Shown here in pieces: positions 53,317 to 61,282 of a stretch of 64,000 nucleotides of DNA (the first letter of the stretch is position 1; each line of letters opens with the position of its first letter). Below the pieces are notes generated by a model that did no database searches, was not told where the DNA came from, and saw only the letters and a program-made list of their open reading frames with translations. Origin of the DNA: Janthinobacterium sp051380735 (GTDB lineage Bacteria > Pseudomonadota > Gammaproteobacteria > Burkholderiales > Burkholderiaceae_D); assembly GCF_051380735.1 (NCBI RefSeq), contig NZ_JBNYXQ010000006.1, forward strand, positions 248,001 through 312,000, in the 5' to 3' direction. Made by a program: the position numbers and the translations under genes.

Positions 53317-54015
53317 TCAGCTTGCCGAGCTGTAAGCAAAATCTGGCCTGCTCAAAGGAACGATCTCGTTCTTCAGACTTTTCAGTTCCACATCGGTCAG
53401 CAAGCCGCGATGTGCTTCCGTCCTGCCCCTGGGAAGGGTAACTTCGTAGTCGACAATGTTGCGTGCCATCAGCGTTTGCAGCACCTGCTGCTGGCGCGGC
53501 GTCAGGTAGCCTGCATGCGTGCCCAGCATATTTTCCAGCTGCTCCCGGAATTGCTCGTCGCCGACGCCGTTATACGTATCCTGGTCTGCCATGGAGTCAA
53601 GCAGCATGCTGAAAATAAAGTCCTGCAGCGTATTGGCCATATAGTGCGTTTCGTTCTGGTCGTGCCACAGCAGTACGATGGGCACCTCGCCATCGGCCTG
53701 GCCAGAAGGGAAGAAGCAGTAGTGATCGCCAGCGCCCGTTTGCGCAAACGGAATGAACGTGAATGCCGGATCGATCTGGCGGTAATCGTCAGGCTCCTTC
53801 AATGCTGCGAGTTCCTGCGCAACAGCGTCGACATTAAGCAACTCGAAGTCGTCGGCAAACAGCAGCAGGGTCGGCCGGTCTTTCAAGGTGGGCAAGACGA
53901 GCTTTTGCCACTCTGGTCCGTATTCACCGACATTGAGCATGCCATCCTGCTCAAGCTGCTTGTACAGGGGAGGGAAGGAAAAGCCATGCTGGCTTTCTAT
54001 TTCGGTCAAGGTCAT
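53317..54015 (-). CDS. SMI1/KNR4 family protein
   Basis: A 232-residue protein with AGGAT before its ATG. The N-terminus (MTLTEIESQHGFSFPPLYKQLEQDG) and the middle (LLLFADDFELL; FIPFAQTGAGDHYCFFP; VPIVLLWHDQNETHYMANTLQDFIFSML) match the SMI1/KNR4 superfamily. In bacteria such proteins are often immunity proteins of contact-dependent or polymorphic toxins, but solitary ones are common. No toxin gene lies next to it. A C-terminal extension of about 75 residues (TPRQQQVLQTLMARNIVDYE and on) is beyond the usual domain. Confidence 0.8.
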   Translation of the reverse strand: MTLTEIESQHGFSFPPLYKQLEQDGMLNVGEYGPEWQKLVLPTLKDRPTLLLFADDFELLNVDAVAQELAALKEPDDYRQIDPAFTFIPFAQTGAGDHYCFFPSGQADGEVPIVLLWHDQNETHYMANTLQDFIFSMLLDSMADQDTYNGVGDEQFREQLENMLGTHAGYLTPRQQQVLQTLMARNIVDYEVTLPRGRTEAHRGLLTDVELKSLKNEIVPLSRPDFAYSSAS

Positions 54016-54195
54016 GTGTATCCTGTCGATAAGTTGTAAATTGATTAAAGCATGATAGTTGGTCTACGCAACATGGTGCGCCATATAGCAAGGTCACGGC
54101 GTTCCCGCCGCGGCTAATTAATAAACATTTTCATTTACTTATTTAATGTAACTCCGTATTCTTGCCACATATACCTTGTCAAGAAAATCTGTCGC

Positions 54196-55419
54196 ATGAA
54201 AAATATCGTCCTGATTACCGCTGCCTGCATGCTGGGCTTGCTGTCGACCATCGGCGCGTCCCTGCCGTATCCCATCTTGCCACCGCTGTTCGCGGCCGAG
54301 GCGCCGAATGCTTTCAATAATTTTCTTGGCTTGCCATCGAAACTGCTGTTCGGCCTGGCGCTGACCATCAATCCGCTGGGCCTGCTGATCGGTTCGGCCT
54401 TGCTGGGGCCGCTGTCCGACCGCTACGGCCGTCGACCCCTGCTGATGCGCACGGCTGTTGGCGCCGCCATCGGCCATGCGATCACCGCCTGGGCGCTGGT
54501 GATCCAGTCTTATCCGCTGTTTATCGTTGCGCGGTTTATCACCGGCCTGCTCGAAGGCAATGGCGCCGTGGCGCGCGCCATGCTGGCCGACCAGTTGCAA
54601 GGCCCGCTGCGCCTGCGCGCCATGTCGTGGCTGAACGGCGCTTTTTACCTGGGCTGGCTGGTGGGGCCTATCCTGGCCGGCGCCACGTTGGCGTGGGGCG
54701 TGACGGTGCCGTTCTGGATCGCCGCCGGCGCGCTGATGCTGGTGGCCGTGCTGGTGGCCATCGGCTTGCCGCGCGAAACGCCATCGCTGCTGACGACCTC
54801 GTGGTGGCAGGTGGCGCGCGACCGCCATTCGCTCAATCTGTTGCGCCACGAAGAGCTGCGTACCTTGTTCATCGTGCAACTGGCCCTGACTTGCGGCGTG
54901 GCCAGCTTCTATGAATTTTATCCGCTGTGGCTGGTGGAAACAGCGCACTACAACGCGCAGGCGATTGCCTGGGTGAATGTGGGTCTGTGCGGCACCATGA
55001 CCATCACGTCGCTGCTGGCAGGCGGACCCAGCCGTCATGCGCCGCTGCTGCGTGCCGGCTGGTACGCCTGCGCCGTGGCGCTGGCAATCGCCATCCTGGC
55101 GATGGGCAATATCTGGGTCGGCATCACCGCCATCGTGCTGTTCGGCATCCCCAACGCGCTGTACAACACGGTGCTGCAAGGCTGGTGCGCCGAGCGTTTC
55201 AGCACACATGGACAGGGCGCCGTGATGGGCTTGCTGTCGACTACCTTTTGCATCGCCAATATCATTGTTGCTTTGGTCGGGTCGCTGCTGATCCTGCTCG
55301 ACACGCGGCTGGTGCTGGTGGTGGGCGCCCTGTGCGCTGCCTGGTCGGCCTGGCGCATGCATGGCTGGCGCCGGCATTTGCATGCAGCCGATGCGGCGTC
55401 CTTGAAGGTGGCTGCGTGA
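54196..55419 (+). CDS. MFS transporter
   Basis: A 407-residue transporter with 12 predicted transmembrane helices. The loop between helices 2 and 3 has GPLSDRYGRRPLLMRT, the classic MFS motif A, and RFITGLLEGNGAVARAML and GPILAGATLAW fit the motif B/C area. The substrate is not evident; efflux of a drug or metabolite is most likely. Its stop overlaps the start of a SufR-like regulator (GTGA), so both are translated together. Confidence 0.88.
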   Translation: MKNIVLITAACMLGLLSTIGASLPYPILPPLFAAEAPNAFNNFLGLPSKLLFGLALTINPLGLLIGSALLGPLSDRYGRRPLLMRTAVGAAIGHAITAWALVIQSYPLFIVARFITGLLEGNGAVARAMLADQLQGPLRLRAMSWLNGAFYLGWLVGPILAGATLAWGVTVPFWIAAGALMLVAVLVAIGLPRETPSLLTTSWWQVARDRHSLNLLRHEELRTLFIVQLALTCGVASFYEFYPLWLVETAHYNAQAIAWVNVGLCGTMTITSLLAGGPSRHAPLLRAGWYACAVALAIAILAMGNIWVGITAIVLFGIPNALYNTVLQGWCAERFSTHGQGAVMGLLSTTFCIANIIVALVGSLLILLDTRLVLVVGALCAAWSAWRMHGWRRHLHAADAASLKVAA

Positions 55420-56069
55420 GCACATCCGAACAGACACTGTTCCTGCTGAAAATGCGCGGCCCGCAGACGGCGCAGCAACTGGCAGCCTTGCTCGATGTGA
55501 CCTCGATGGGCGCGCGGCGCCAGCTGGAAGCGGCGTATGGCAAGGGGCTGGTAGCCTTCGAGGACGTGGCCGACAAGGTGGGCCGGCCTTCGCGGCGCTG
55601 GTCGCTGACTGACGCCGGCCACGCGCGCTTTCCCGACCGCCATGCCGCCCTGACCCTGGAATTGATTAGCCAGGTGCAGCAGTTGTTCGGCGACGAGGGC
55701 ATGGACAAATTGATCGCCGCGCGCGAGGCCAGCAGCGAAGCGGCCTACCGCGCACGCATCGACGAAGGCGCGCCGCTGGCCGACAGGGTGGCCAGCCTGG
55801 CCATGGTGCGCGATGGAGAAGGTTATATGGCCGATGCCGCGCCGCAGCCTGACGGCAGCGTGTTGCTGGTGGAAAACCATTGTCCGATCTGTGCGGCAGC
55901 GACTGCCTGCCAGAAATTGTGCCGCTCGGAACTGGCGATTTTCCAGCGCGTGCTGGGGGATGATTGTACTGTGGAACGCAGCGAGTATCTGCTGGAAGGG
56001 GGCAGGCGGTGTGTGTATCGGATCGTGCCGATAGCAGCCGCTCCCCAAGGAAGCGGCCACAGGATATAA
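55416..56069 (+). CDS. SufR/DeoR-like winged-helix regulator with C-terminal Cys cluster
   Basis: A 217-residue regulator starting at GTG within the MFS stop. The N-terminal winged helix (about 1-75) has LLKMRGPQTAQQLAALLDVTSMGARRQLE and the wing KVGRPSRRW. The C-terminal domain has four Cys in NHCPICAAATACQKLC (about 160-176), followed by SELAIFQRVLG, the [4Fe-4S]-binding layout of SufR-like regulators. It may sense iron-sulfur status, oxygen or nitric oxide and control the adjacent MFS gene. It converges on the phasin gene with a 3-bp gap. Confidence 0.85.
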   Translation: MSTSEQTLFLLKMRGPQTAQQLAALLDVTSMGARRQLEAAYGKGLVAFEDVADKVGRPSRRWSLTDAGHARFPDRHAALTLELISQVQQLFGDEGMDKLIAAREASSEAAYRARIDEGAPLADRVASLAMVRDGEGYMADAAPQPDGSVLLVENHCPICAAATACQKLCRSELAIFQRVLGDDCTVERSEYLLEGGRRCVYRIVPIAAAPQGSGHRI

Positions 56070-56072
56070 CGC

Positions 56073-56681
56073 TTATTTCTTCGGCGCCTTTGCCGCTTTC
56101 GGCGTCACTTTTTCAGATGCTTCCTGCATCCCGGCCGTCGCCTTGTCCGACGCCTGCGCTACCTGGGCCGAGGCCTTGGCTATCTGTTCTTCCACGGTTT
56201 TCACGGCCTGCTGGGTGGCTTTGGTGACTTGCTCGTAGCCGAGGAAGGCGTTGTCGATGGCGGCCTTGACGATGGCGACGGCGTTTTCCGAGCCGGGCGG
56301 CACGTTTTTCGTCACGTCGTAGATCAGGGCGCTCAGGTTGCTTTTGGCTTCGGCCACATGGGCTTCGGCGGCGGTGGTGAACTCGGTGTGGATGTCCTTG
56401 ATGATGGCATCGAGCTGCTGCTTGTAGGCCTTGGCGCCGGCCACGCCGGGCTGCAGCTGGGCGGCGGCGGCCGCCATTGCCGCTTTCGGATCCTTGGCCT
56501 GGCTGATTTCCTTGCCGGCCGCGATGCTGTCCTCCATGCCGGATTTGGCGGTGGCCATATTCAATGCCAGCACTTGCTCCACGCCCTGCACCGCCTTGGT
56601 GGTCAGGGTGTTGAAGGTCATCAGCTGGAATTCAAACAGGGCCTTGGTGGCCGATGCGAATTGTTCGGGATTGGTAAACAT
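56073..56681 (-). CDS. phaP: Phasin family protein
   Basis: A 202-residue phasin. It begins with NPEQFASATKALFEFQLMTFNTLTTKAVQGVEQVLALN, the usual opening of beta-proteobacterial phasins, and is helical and amphipathic to about residue 165. The tail is Ala/Lys-rich (ending PKAAKAPKK), as in PHA granule-binding phasins. Phasins coat polyhydroxyalkanoate granules in the cytoplasm and control their size. GAGGAG precedes the ATG. No pha synthesis genes are nearby. Confidence 0.9.
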   Translation of the reverse strand: MFTNPEQFASATKALFEFQLMTFNTLTTKAVQGVEQVLALNMATAKSGMEDSIAAGKEISQAKDPKAAMAAAAAQLQPGVAGAKAYKQQLDAIIKDIHTEFTTAAEAHVAEAKSNLSALIYDVTKNVPPGSENAVAIVKAAIDNAFLGYEQVTKATQQAVKTVEEQIAKASAQVAQASDKATAGMQEASEKVTPKAAKAPKK

Positions 56682-56788
56682 GTGGTCTCCTCGGTTTGAA
56701 TAGATACGTCTTCATCTTCCAATACTCTTCGGCACTGCATTGCCTTCGCTTGCTGTCAAGCCGGTTGCCCCGTGTTGTTGTGTCCCCA

Positions 56789-56989
56789 TTATTTAACAAG
56801 CGCCGGTTTTTCGCAACGGCTATCTTTGTACGGTCCCGAGGCCAGTTCCCAGCCGAAACCCAGGGTAGCTTGCGCGCAGGACAGGGTACCATCGACCTTG
56901 CTGCGCCATTTGTACCAGGGCGCCGGTGCGCCGAATGCGGCCGTGCAGGCGGCCAGCAGGGTGGCCGCGACCAGGTGCTGTATCTTCAT
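56789..56989 (-). CDS. Small secreted protein (66 aa)
   Basis: A 66-residue protein with GGAG six bases before the ATG; that site lies inside the last codons of the upstream kinase gene. A Sec signal peptide (KIQHLVAATLLAACTAAFGA) predicts export. The mature part of about 45 residues has two Cys (GTLSCAQATLGFGWELASG...SRCEKP) and could hold one disulfide. It is probably translated with the histidine kinase. Similar short Cys-pair secreted proteins are common in Burkholderiales, but I know no function. Confidence 0.65.
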   Translation of the reverse strand: MKIQHLVAATLLAACTAAFGAPAPWYKWRSKVDGTLSCAQATLGFGWELASGPYKDSRCEKPALVK

Positions 56990-56990
56990 T

Positions 56991-59228
56991 TTAATCTCCA
57001 GTGGCCATGCCGGCCTGCGGCGCGACGACCGGCAGGTGCAAGGTAAAGGTGGTGCCGGCCTCGCTGCTGGTCGCCTCGATATGGCCGCCGAGCACGCCGG
57101 TGACGATATTGTGCGCCACGTGCAGGCCCAGGCCCGAGCCGCCCGAGCCAAGCCGGGTGGTAAAGAAAGGGTCGTAGATACGCGCCAGGTCGCCGGCGGC
57201 AATCCCGGCGCCATTGTCGGCAATCGCAATGCGGATCGACTCGCCGTCGGCACTGGCGCGCGCCGTGATGCCGATGGTGCCGCCGCTGCGTCCCTCGAAG
57301 CCATGGCGCACGCAGTTTTCCACCAGGTTGCTCAGCACCTGGCCCAGCGGACCGGGGTAGCTGTCCAGTGCCAGGTCTGGCGCCACGTCCTGTGCCAGCA
57401 CGTGGCCGGCGCCTTTGAGCGTGGCCGACAGCGGCAGCATCAGTTCGGCGATGAACTGGCGCAGCAGGAAGTGGCGGCGCTGCGAGCTGGCGCGGTCGAC
57501 GGCGATCTGCTTGAAGCTTGACACCAGGCCGGCCGCGCGCTGCAGGTTGCGCAGCACGATGGCGTCCGCTTCGCTGGCCTGCGCCAGATAGGCTTCCAGT
57601 TCCGAACGGCGCAAGCCATCCTGCAAGCCCGCTTGCAGCGCTTGGGTGCGCTCGGTCATGGTGGTCGCTACCACCAGGGCGTTGCCGATCGGCGTATTGA
57701 GTTCGTGCGCGATGCCCGCCACCAGCGCGCCCAGCGCCGCCAGTTTGTCGCGCCGCACCAGTTCACCCTGGGTAATCGACAGGTGTTCGAGCGCCGCCGC
57801 CAGTTCGCGGTTGGCCTGTTCCGATTGTTCATGGGCCAAGGTCAGTGCGGCCGTGCGCCTGGCCACCAGGTCTTCCAGGTGGGTGCGGTGGCGCTGCAAT
57901 TCCTGCTCGTGGCGCATGCGGGCTATCGCGATGCCGGCCAGGTCGGCGGCCACGTCGATCAGCATCAGTTCCTGCGGCACCGGGCTGCGCACTTCGCGGT
58001 AATACATGGCGAATGAACCGAGTACCTTGTCGTCCTGGCCGAAGATGGGCTGCGACCAGCAGGCGCGCAGGCCGAAGGCGGCGGCCAGGGCGCGATACGG
58101 CGCCCACAGCGGATCGTGTTCGATGTCGCTGACGACCACCGCCTCGCCGAGGAACATGGCGGTGCCACAGGAGCCGACGCCGGCGCCGATCTCGGCGCCT
58201 TCGAGCAGCGCCATATACTCGTGCGGCAAGCTGGGTCCGGCCACGCTGTGCATGTGCCGGCCGTCTTCATCGAGCAGCATGACGGAGCAATACACGCCGC
58301 GCGACTGGCCTTCGATCAGCAGCAGCAAGCGTTCCAGGGTGGGCGCCAGCGGCGCGCCCTTGGCGATCATTTCCAGCAGCGCATTCTGGCCCGCACGCAA
58401 GGCTTCGGCCAGGTTGCGCTCGGTCAGGTCGATAATGCGCGCGTGCACCAGCTGGCGGCCCGGCACCGACAAGCGCATCAGCCGGATTTCGCAGGCAATG
58501 GTATGGCCTTCACGGTGGCAGCACTCGGCGCAAAAGACCACGATCTTGCCTTGCAGCGTATCGTGCATTTTTTCCTGCAGCAGCTGGGCCGAGGCCCGGC
58601 CATCCGCTTGCCGGCCGGGAAAGACGCGCTCGATGCCGCCTTGCAGCAGGGTCGCTTGCGGCATGCCGAACAGCTTTTCGGCCAGGTGATTGGCGTCGAT
58701 CAGCACGGCATTGTCGATGTCGAACAGCAGCACCGCATCGGGTGAGCCGGCCAGGATCGAGTGGTAATTGACTTCCAGCGTTTGCGGATGCACGGGGCGC
58801 GGCGGCGCGGCGGCAGGATCGCTTTGATGCGCCTTGTGCAGCGCCAGTTCCATCAGGATTTTTTCGGCCACGTCGCGCGCATTGAACGGCATCTTGATAT
58901 AGTCGCTGGCGCCGGCGCCCACGCTGCGTCCCTGTTCTTCGGCACTGGGCGAGGACGACATCAGCAGCACTGGCACGCCATGGCGCTCGGCCGCATTGCG
59001 CAGGCGCAGGCAGGTGGCGTCGATATTCGCACCGGCCAGCGCCGCGTCGAGCAGGATCAGGTCAGTGCCGCCGGCTGCCAGTTCCACGCCGGCATCGATA
59101 TCGCTGGCCACGCCGGTATCGAGGTTATGCCGGTCCAGCACATACAGCAGTTCGCGCATATCGCTGGTGGCTCTGCTGACCAGCAAGACCCTGGCCATGC
59201 CGGCGGTGGGGGAAATCAGCTGATTCAT
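56991..59228 (-). CDS. Receiver-PAS-GAF sensor histidine kinase
   Basis: A 745-residue soluble kinase. Domains in order are a receiver-like domain (about 12-130; phospho-acceptor region TDLILLDAALAG, and KMPFNARDVAEK), a PAS domain (about 155-270), a GAF domain (about 285-430; SVAGPSLPHEYM, GSCGTAMFLGEAVVV) and a dimerisation/phosphotransfer domain with His in LVAGIAHELNTPIGNAL. The ATPase domain has NLVENCVRHGF, DNGAGIAAGD and GSGGSGLGLHVAHNIV. There is no membrane segment, so it is cytoplasmic and may relay a signal arriving at the receiver. No separate response regulator is adjacent. The stop overlaps the ribosome-binding site of the secreted 66-residue protein. Confidence 0.87.
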   Translation of the reverse strand: MNQLISPTAGMARVLLVSRATSDMRELLYVLDRHNLDTGVASDIDAGVELAAGGTDLILLDAALAGANIDATCLRLRNAAERHGVPVLLMSSSPSAEEQGRSVGAGASDYIKMPFNARDVAEKILMELALHKAHQSDPAAAPPRPVHPQTLEVNYHSILAGSPDAVLLFDIDNAVLIDANHLAEKLFGMPQATLLQGGIERVFPGRQADGRASAQLLQEKMHDTLQGKIVVFCAECCHREGHTIACEIRLMRLSVPGRQLVHARIIDLTERNLAEALRAGQNALLEMIAKGAPLAPTLERLLLLIEGQSRGVYCSVMLLDEDGRHMHSVAGPSLPHEYMALLEGAEIGAGVGSCGTAMFLGEAVVVSDIEHDPLWAPYRALAAAFGLRACWSQPIFGQDDKVLGSFAMYYREVRSPVPQELMLIDVAADLAGIAIARMRHEQELQRHRTHLEDLVARRTAALTLAHEQSEQANRELAAALEHLSITQGELVRRDKLAALGALVAGIAHELNTPIGNALVVATTMTERTQALQAGLQDGLRRSELEAYLAQASEADAIVLRNLQRAAGLVSSFKQIAVDRASSQRRHFLLRQFIAELMLPLSATLKGAGHVLAQDVAPDLALDSYPGPLGQVLSNLVENCVRHGFEGRSGGTIGITARASADGESIRIAIADNGAGIAAGDLARIYDPFFTTRLGSGGSGLGLHVAHNIVTGVLGGHIEATSSEAGTTFTLHLPVVAPQAGMATGD

Positions 59229-59339
59229 GGTGTCGCAATCATGACGCCTGTCGGTGGGCTTAGTATTACACCAAGGCCCATCACTGTAAATGTGCGACTG
59301 GTAACAAAAAGCAATAGTATCCGGCAGTTATCCAGCAGA

Positions 59340-59768
59340 TCAAGCCGCCAGGTCCGCCGGCGAACCCTGCGCCAGCCCGGCGCGCGCCTGTTCGATGCGC
59401 GGGTAATTGTCTTCGATCCAGTCGACCAGCACGGCCAGCCGTTCGGCCGCCTCGCGCCCGAGCGGCGTCAGGCTGTATTCCACCTTGGGCGGTATCACCA
59501 GATAGGCCTGGCGCAGCACGAAGCCGTCGCTGCACAGGGCGTCGAGGGTTTGTGCCAGCATTTTCTCGCTGACGCCGCCCACTTGACGGCGCAGTTCGCT
59601 GAAGCGCTTCGTGCCGCTCAGCAGAAGGACCAGCACCAGCACCGCCCAGCGGCTGGTCAGGTGGCTGAGCACGGCGCGCGAAGGGCAGGCGGCCACCATC
59701 AGGTGGGCTTCCTTGCTTTGCATGGCGAGCGCGGCGCGCATCCTGGCGCCCGGTATGTCTTCGGTCAT
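59340..59768 (-). CDS. HxlR-family regulator (QorR-like)
   Basis: A 142-residue winged-helix regulator of the HxlR/DUF24 family. The N-terminal Cys (AACPSRAVL, about residue 28) is the redox-sensing position in QorR and HypR. The recognition region is RFSELRRQVGGVSEKMLAQTLDAL, and the wing VIPPKVEYSLTPLGRE is typical. It is divergent from a QorB-like quinone oxidoreductase, the ytfH-ytfG arrangement of E. coli, so thiol or quinone stress is the likely signal. Two palindromes lie in the shared intergenic region. Confidence 0.88.
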   Translation of the reverse strand: MTEDIPGARMRAALAMQSKEAHLMVAACPSRAVLSHLTSRWAVLVLVLLLSGTKRFSELRRQVGGVSEKMLAQTLDALCSDGFVLRQAYLVIPPKVEYSLTPLGREAAERLAVLVDWIEDNYPRIEQARAGLAQGSPADLAA

Positions 59769-59798
59769 GATAATCAGCCTTGGAAAAAAGAAACTTCA

Positions 59799-59834
59799 TA
59801 CTTACCAAAAGGTACGTACTTACATTTCGTAAGT
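59799..59834. promoter_or_regulatory. Two palindromic operators between the HxlR and QorB-like genes
   Basis: TACTTACCAAAAGGTACGTA (59799-59818) has one mismatch; ACTTAC-ATTTC-GTAAGT (59818-59834) is perfect. They share an edge base and the same ACTTAC arm. They lie between the two divergent starts, where an HxlR dimer could repress both genes. Confidence 0.8.
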
Positions 59835-59881
59835 GGTGGGGCTATTATAGATTTTTCTTAGTCAACCACAAAGGACTTATC

Positions 59882-60733
59882 ATGATCGTCGTCACCGGTG
59901 CCACAGGCAATCTGGGCCAGCACGTTATCGCCAGCCTGCTGAAAACCGTTCCTGCCAACACCATCATCGCCGCCGTGCGCAATCCGGCCAAGGCAGCCGA
60001 CCTGGCCGCGCAAGGCGTGCACGTACGCCAGGCCGACTATAACGACGGCGCCAGCCTCGATGCGGCATTCCAGGGCGCGACCAGAATCCTCCTGATTTCG
60101 TCGAGCGAAGTGGGCCAGCGCGCGCAGCAGCACCAGAACGTGATCGACGCGGCCAGGCGCGCCGGCGTGGCGCTGCTGGCCTATACCAGTGTCTTGCGCG
60201 CCGACACCACGCCGCTGGGTCTGGCGGCCGAACACGTGATTACCGAAGCGGCGATCCGCGCATCAGGCTTGCCGTTCAGCTTCCTGCGAAATGGCTGGTA
60301 CCTGGAAAATCACACCGAACACCTGGCGCCAGTGCTCGAGCATGGGGTGGTGCTGGGCGCGGCGCAGGATGGCCGTTTCTCGTCGGCCGCGCGCCGTGAT
60401 TACGCCGAAGCTGCCGCTGCCGTGCTGACCAGCGATGCACCGCAAGCCATTTATGAACTGGCCGGCGACGACAGCTTTACCTTGAGCGACTACGCGGCCG
60501 AAGTGGCGCGCCAGTCGGGCAAGCAGATAGCGTACAACGATATGCCGCAGGCTGACTTCAAGGCGTTGCTGGTGAGTGTGGGCGTGCCGGAAGGCTTTGC
60601 CGCGATGCTGGCCGATGCCGATGCGTGCACGGCCAAGGGAGCGCTGGAAGAGCATGGCAAGCAGCTGAGCACCCTGATCAAGCGTCCGACCACCAGCCTG
60701 GCCGAGGCCGTGAAAGCAGCGCTGGCGAAATAG
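59882..60733 (+). CDS. NmrA/QorB-like NAD(P)H:quinone oxidoreductase
   Basis: A 283-residue atypical SDR. The ATG at 59882 follows AAAGGA. The N-terminus MIVVTGATGNLGQHVIASLL holds GATGxxG, used for NADPH binding. LLAYTSVLRADTTPLGLAAEH, FSFLRNGWYLENHTEHL and the closing segments match QorB (YtfG; 286 residues in E. coli), which reduces quinones with NADPH. No catalytic YxxxK is visible, as is usual for the NmrA group. The divergent HxlR gene is its likely regulator. Confidence 0.88.
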   Translation: MIVVTGATGNLGQHVIASLLKTVPANTIIAAVRNPAKAADLAAQGVHVRQADYNDGASLDAAFQGATRILLISSSEVGQRAQQHQNVIDAARRAGVALLAYTSVLRADTTPLGLAAEHVITEAAIRASGLPFSFLRNGWYLENHTEHLAPVLEHGVVLGAAQDGRFSSAARRDYAEAAAAVLTSDAPQAIYELAGDDSFTLSDYAAEVARQSGKQIAYNDMPQADFKALLVSVGVPEGFAAMLADADACTAKGALEEHGKQLSTLIKRPTTSLAEAVKAALAK

Positions 60734-60747
60734 GGGAAGGAGCAATG

Positions 60748-60785
60748 AAAAAAGCCGCAGACTCATGAAAGTCTGCGGCTTTTTT
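60748..60785. terminator. Bidirectional terminator between qorB-like gene and tRNA-Leu array
   Basis: A 16-bp stem of A6, GCCGCAGACT and its complement, with a short loop, is flanked by A- and T-runs. It ends the qorB-like gene on the plus strand and the tRNA-Leu transcript on the minus strand. A close copy lies at 62578-62612. Confidence 0.9.
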
Positions 60786-60798
60786 GCGAATTAGGTAA

Positions 60799-60883
60799 TG
60801 GTGCCCACGAAGGGACTCGAACCCCTACACCCGAAGGCACATGGACCTGAACCATGCGCGTCTACCAATTCCGCCACGTGGGC
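60799..60883 (-). tRNA. tRNA-Leu (CAG), copy 1
   Basis: An 85-nt minus-strand tRNA with long variable arm, anticodon CAG in GGTTCAGGTCC, a 7-bp acceptor stem GCCCACG/CGTGGGC and encoded CCA. The T stem carries an A-T pair at its base (AGGGG/CCCTT). Last of a three-copy transcript running leftward. Confidence 0.95.
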
Positions 60884-60957
60884 ACTGATGCTGCTGTATT
60901 GCTGGACTACTTTACCTTGCTGCTTTACTGCGGATAACAACGAAAACTGCTCGCTGC

Positions 60958-61042
60958 TGGTGCCCACGAAGGGACTCGAACCCCTACACCCGAAGGCACA
61001 TGGACCTGAACCATGCGCGTCTACCAATTCCGCCACGTGGGC
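60958..61042 (-). tRNA. tRNA-Leu (CAG), copy 2
   Basis: An 85-nt tRNA identical to copy 1 over the tRNA. The spacer to copy 3 contains the same segment (GGATAACAACGAAAACTGC on the plus strand) as the spacer to copy 1, so the unit arose by tandem duplication. Confidence 0.95.
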
Positions 61043-61107
61043 ATATGTGCTACTGACTGCTCGTTTCTGCTACTTTGCTGCGGATAACAACGAAAACTGC
61101 CCGTTGC

Positions 61108-61192
61108 TGGTGCCCACGGAGGGACTCGAACCCCCACACCCGAAGGCACATGGACCTGAACCATGCGCGTCTACCAATTCCGCCACGTGGGC
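61108..61192 (-). tRNA. tRNA-Leu (CAG), copy 3
   Basis: An 85-nt tRNA like copies 1 and 2 but with a paired change in the T stem: the basal A-T pair is replaced by G-C (GGGGG/CCCTC). First gene of the three-copy transcript. Confidence 0.95.
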
Positions 61193-61253
61193 ATTGTGCT
61201 GCTTATTTGCTGCTTTCTTGCTTGTCGCTGCGTGTTCTGCAGCGACGGACAAA

Positions 61254-61282
61254 ATCATAAGGGTTGGCGCGCATTCGGTCAA
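61254..61282 (-). promoter_or_regulatory. Promoter of the three-copy tRNA-Leu array
   Basis: On the minus strand, TTGACC (61277-61282) and TATGAT (61254-61259) are separated by 17 nt. The pair ends exactly where the metalloprotease stop codon begins, and no terminator lies between it and copy 3. Confidence 0.75.

Noticed and set aside
53317..54015. Idea that the SMI1/KNR4 protein marks a toxin-immunity locus
   Set aside because: No toxin, RHS, CDI or secretion gene is within reach; neighbours are a repair operon and an MFS transporter.
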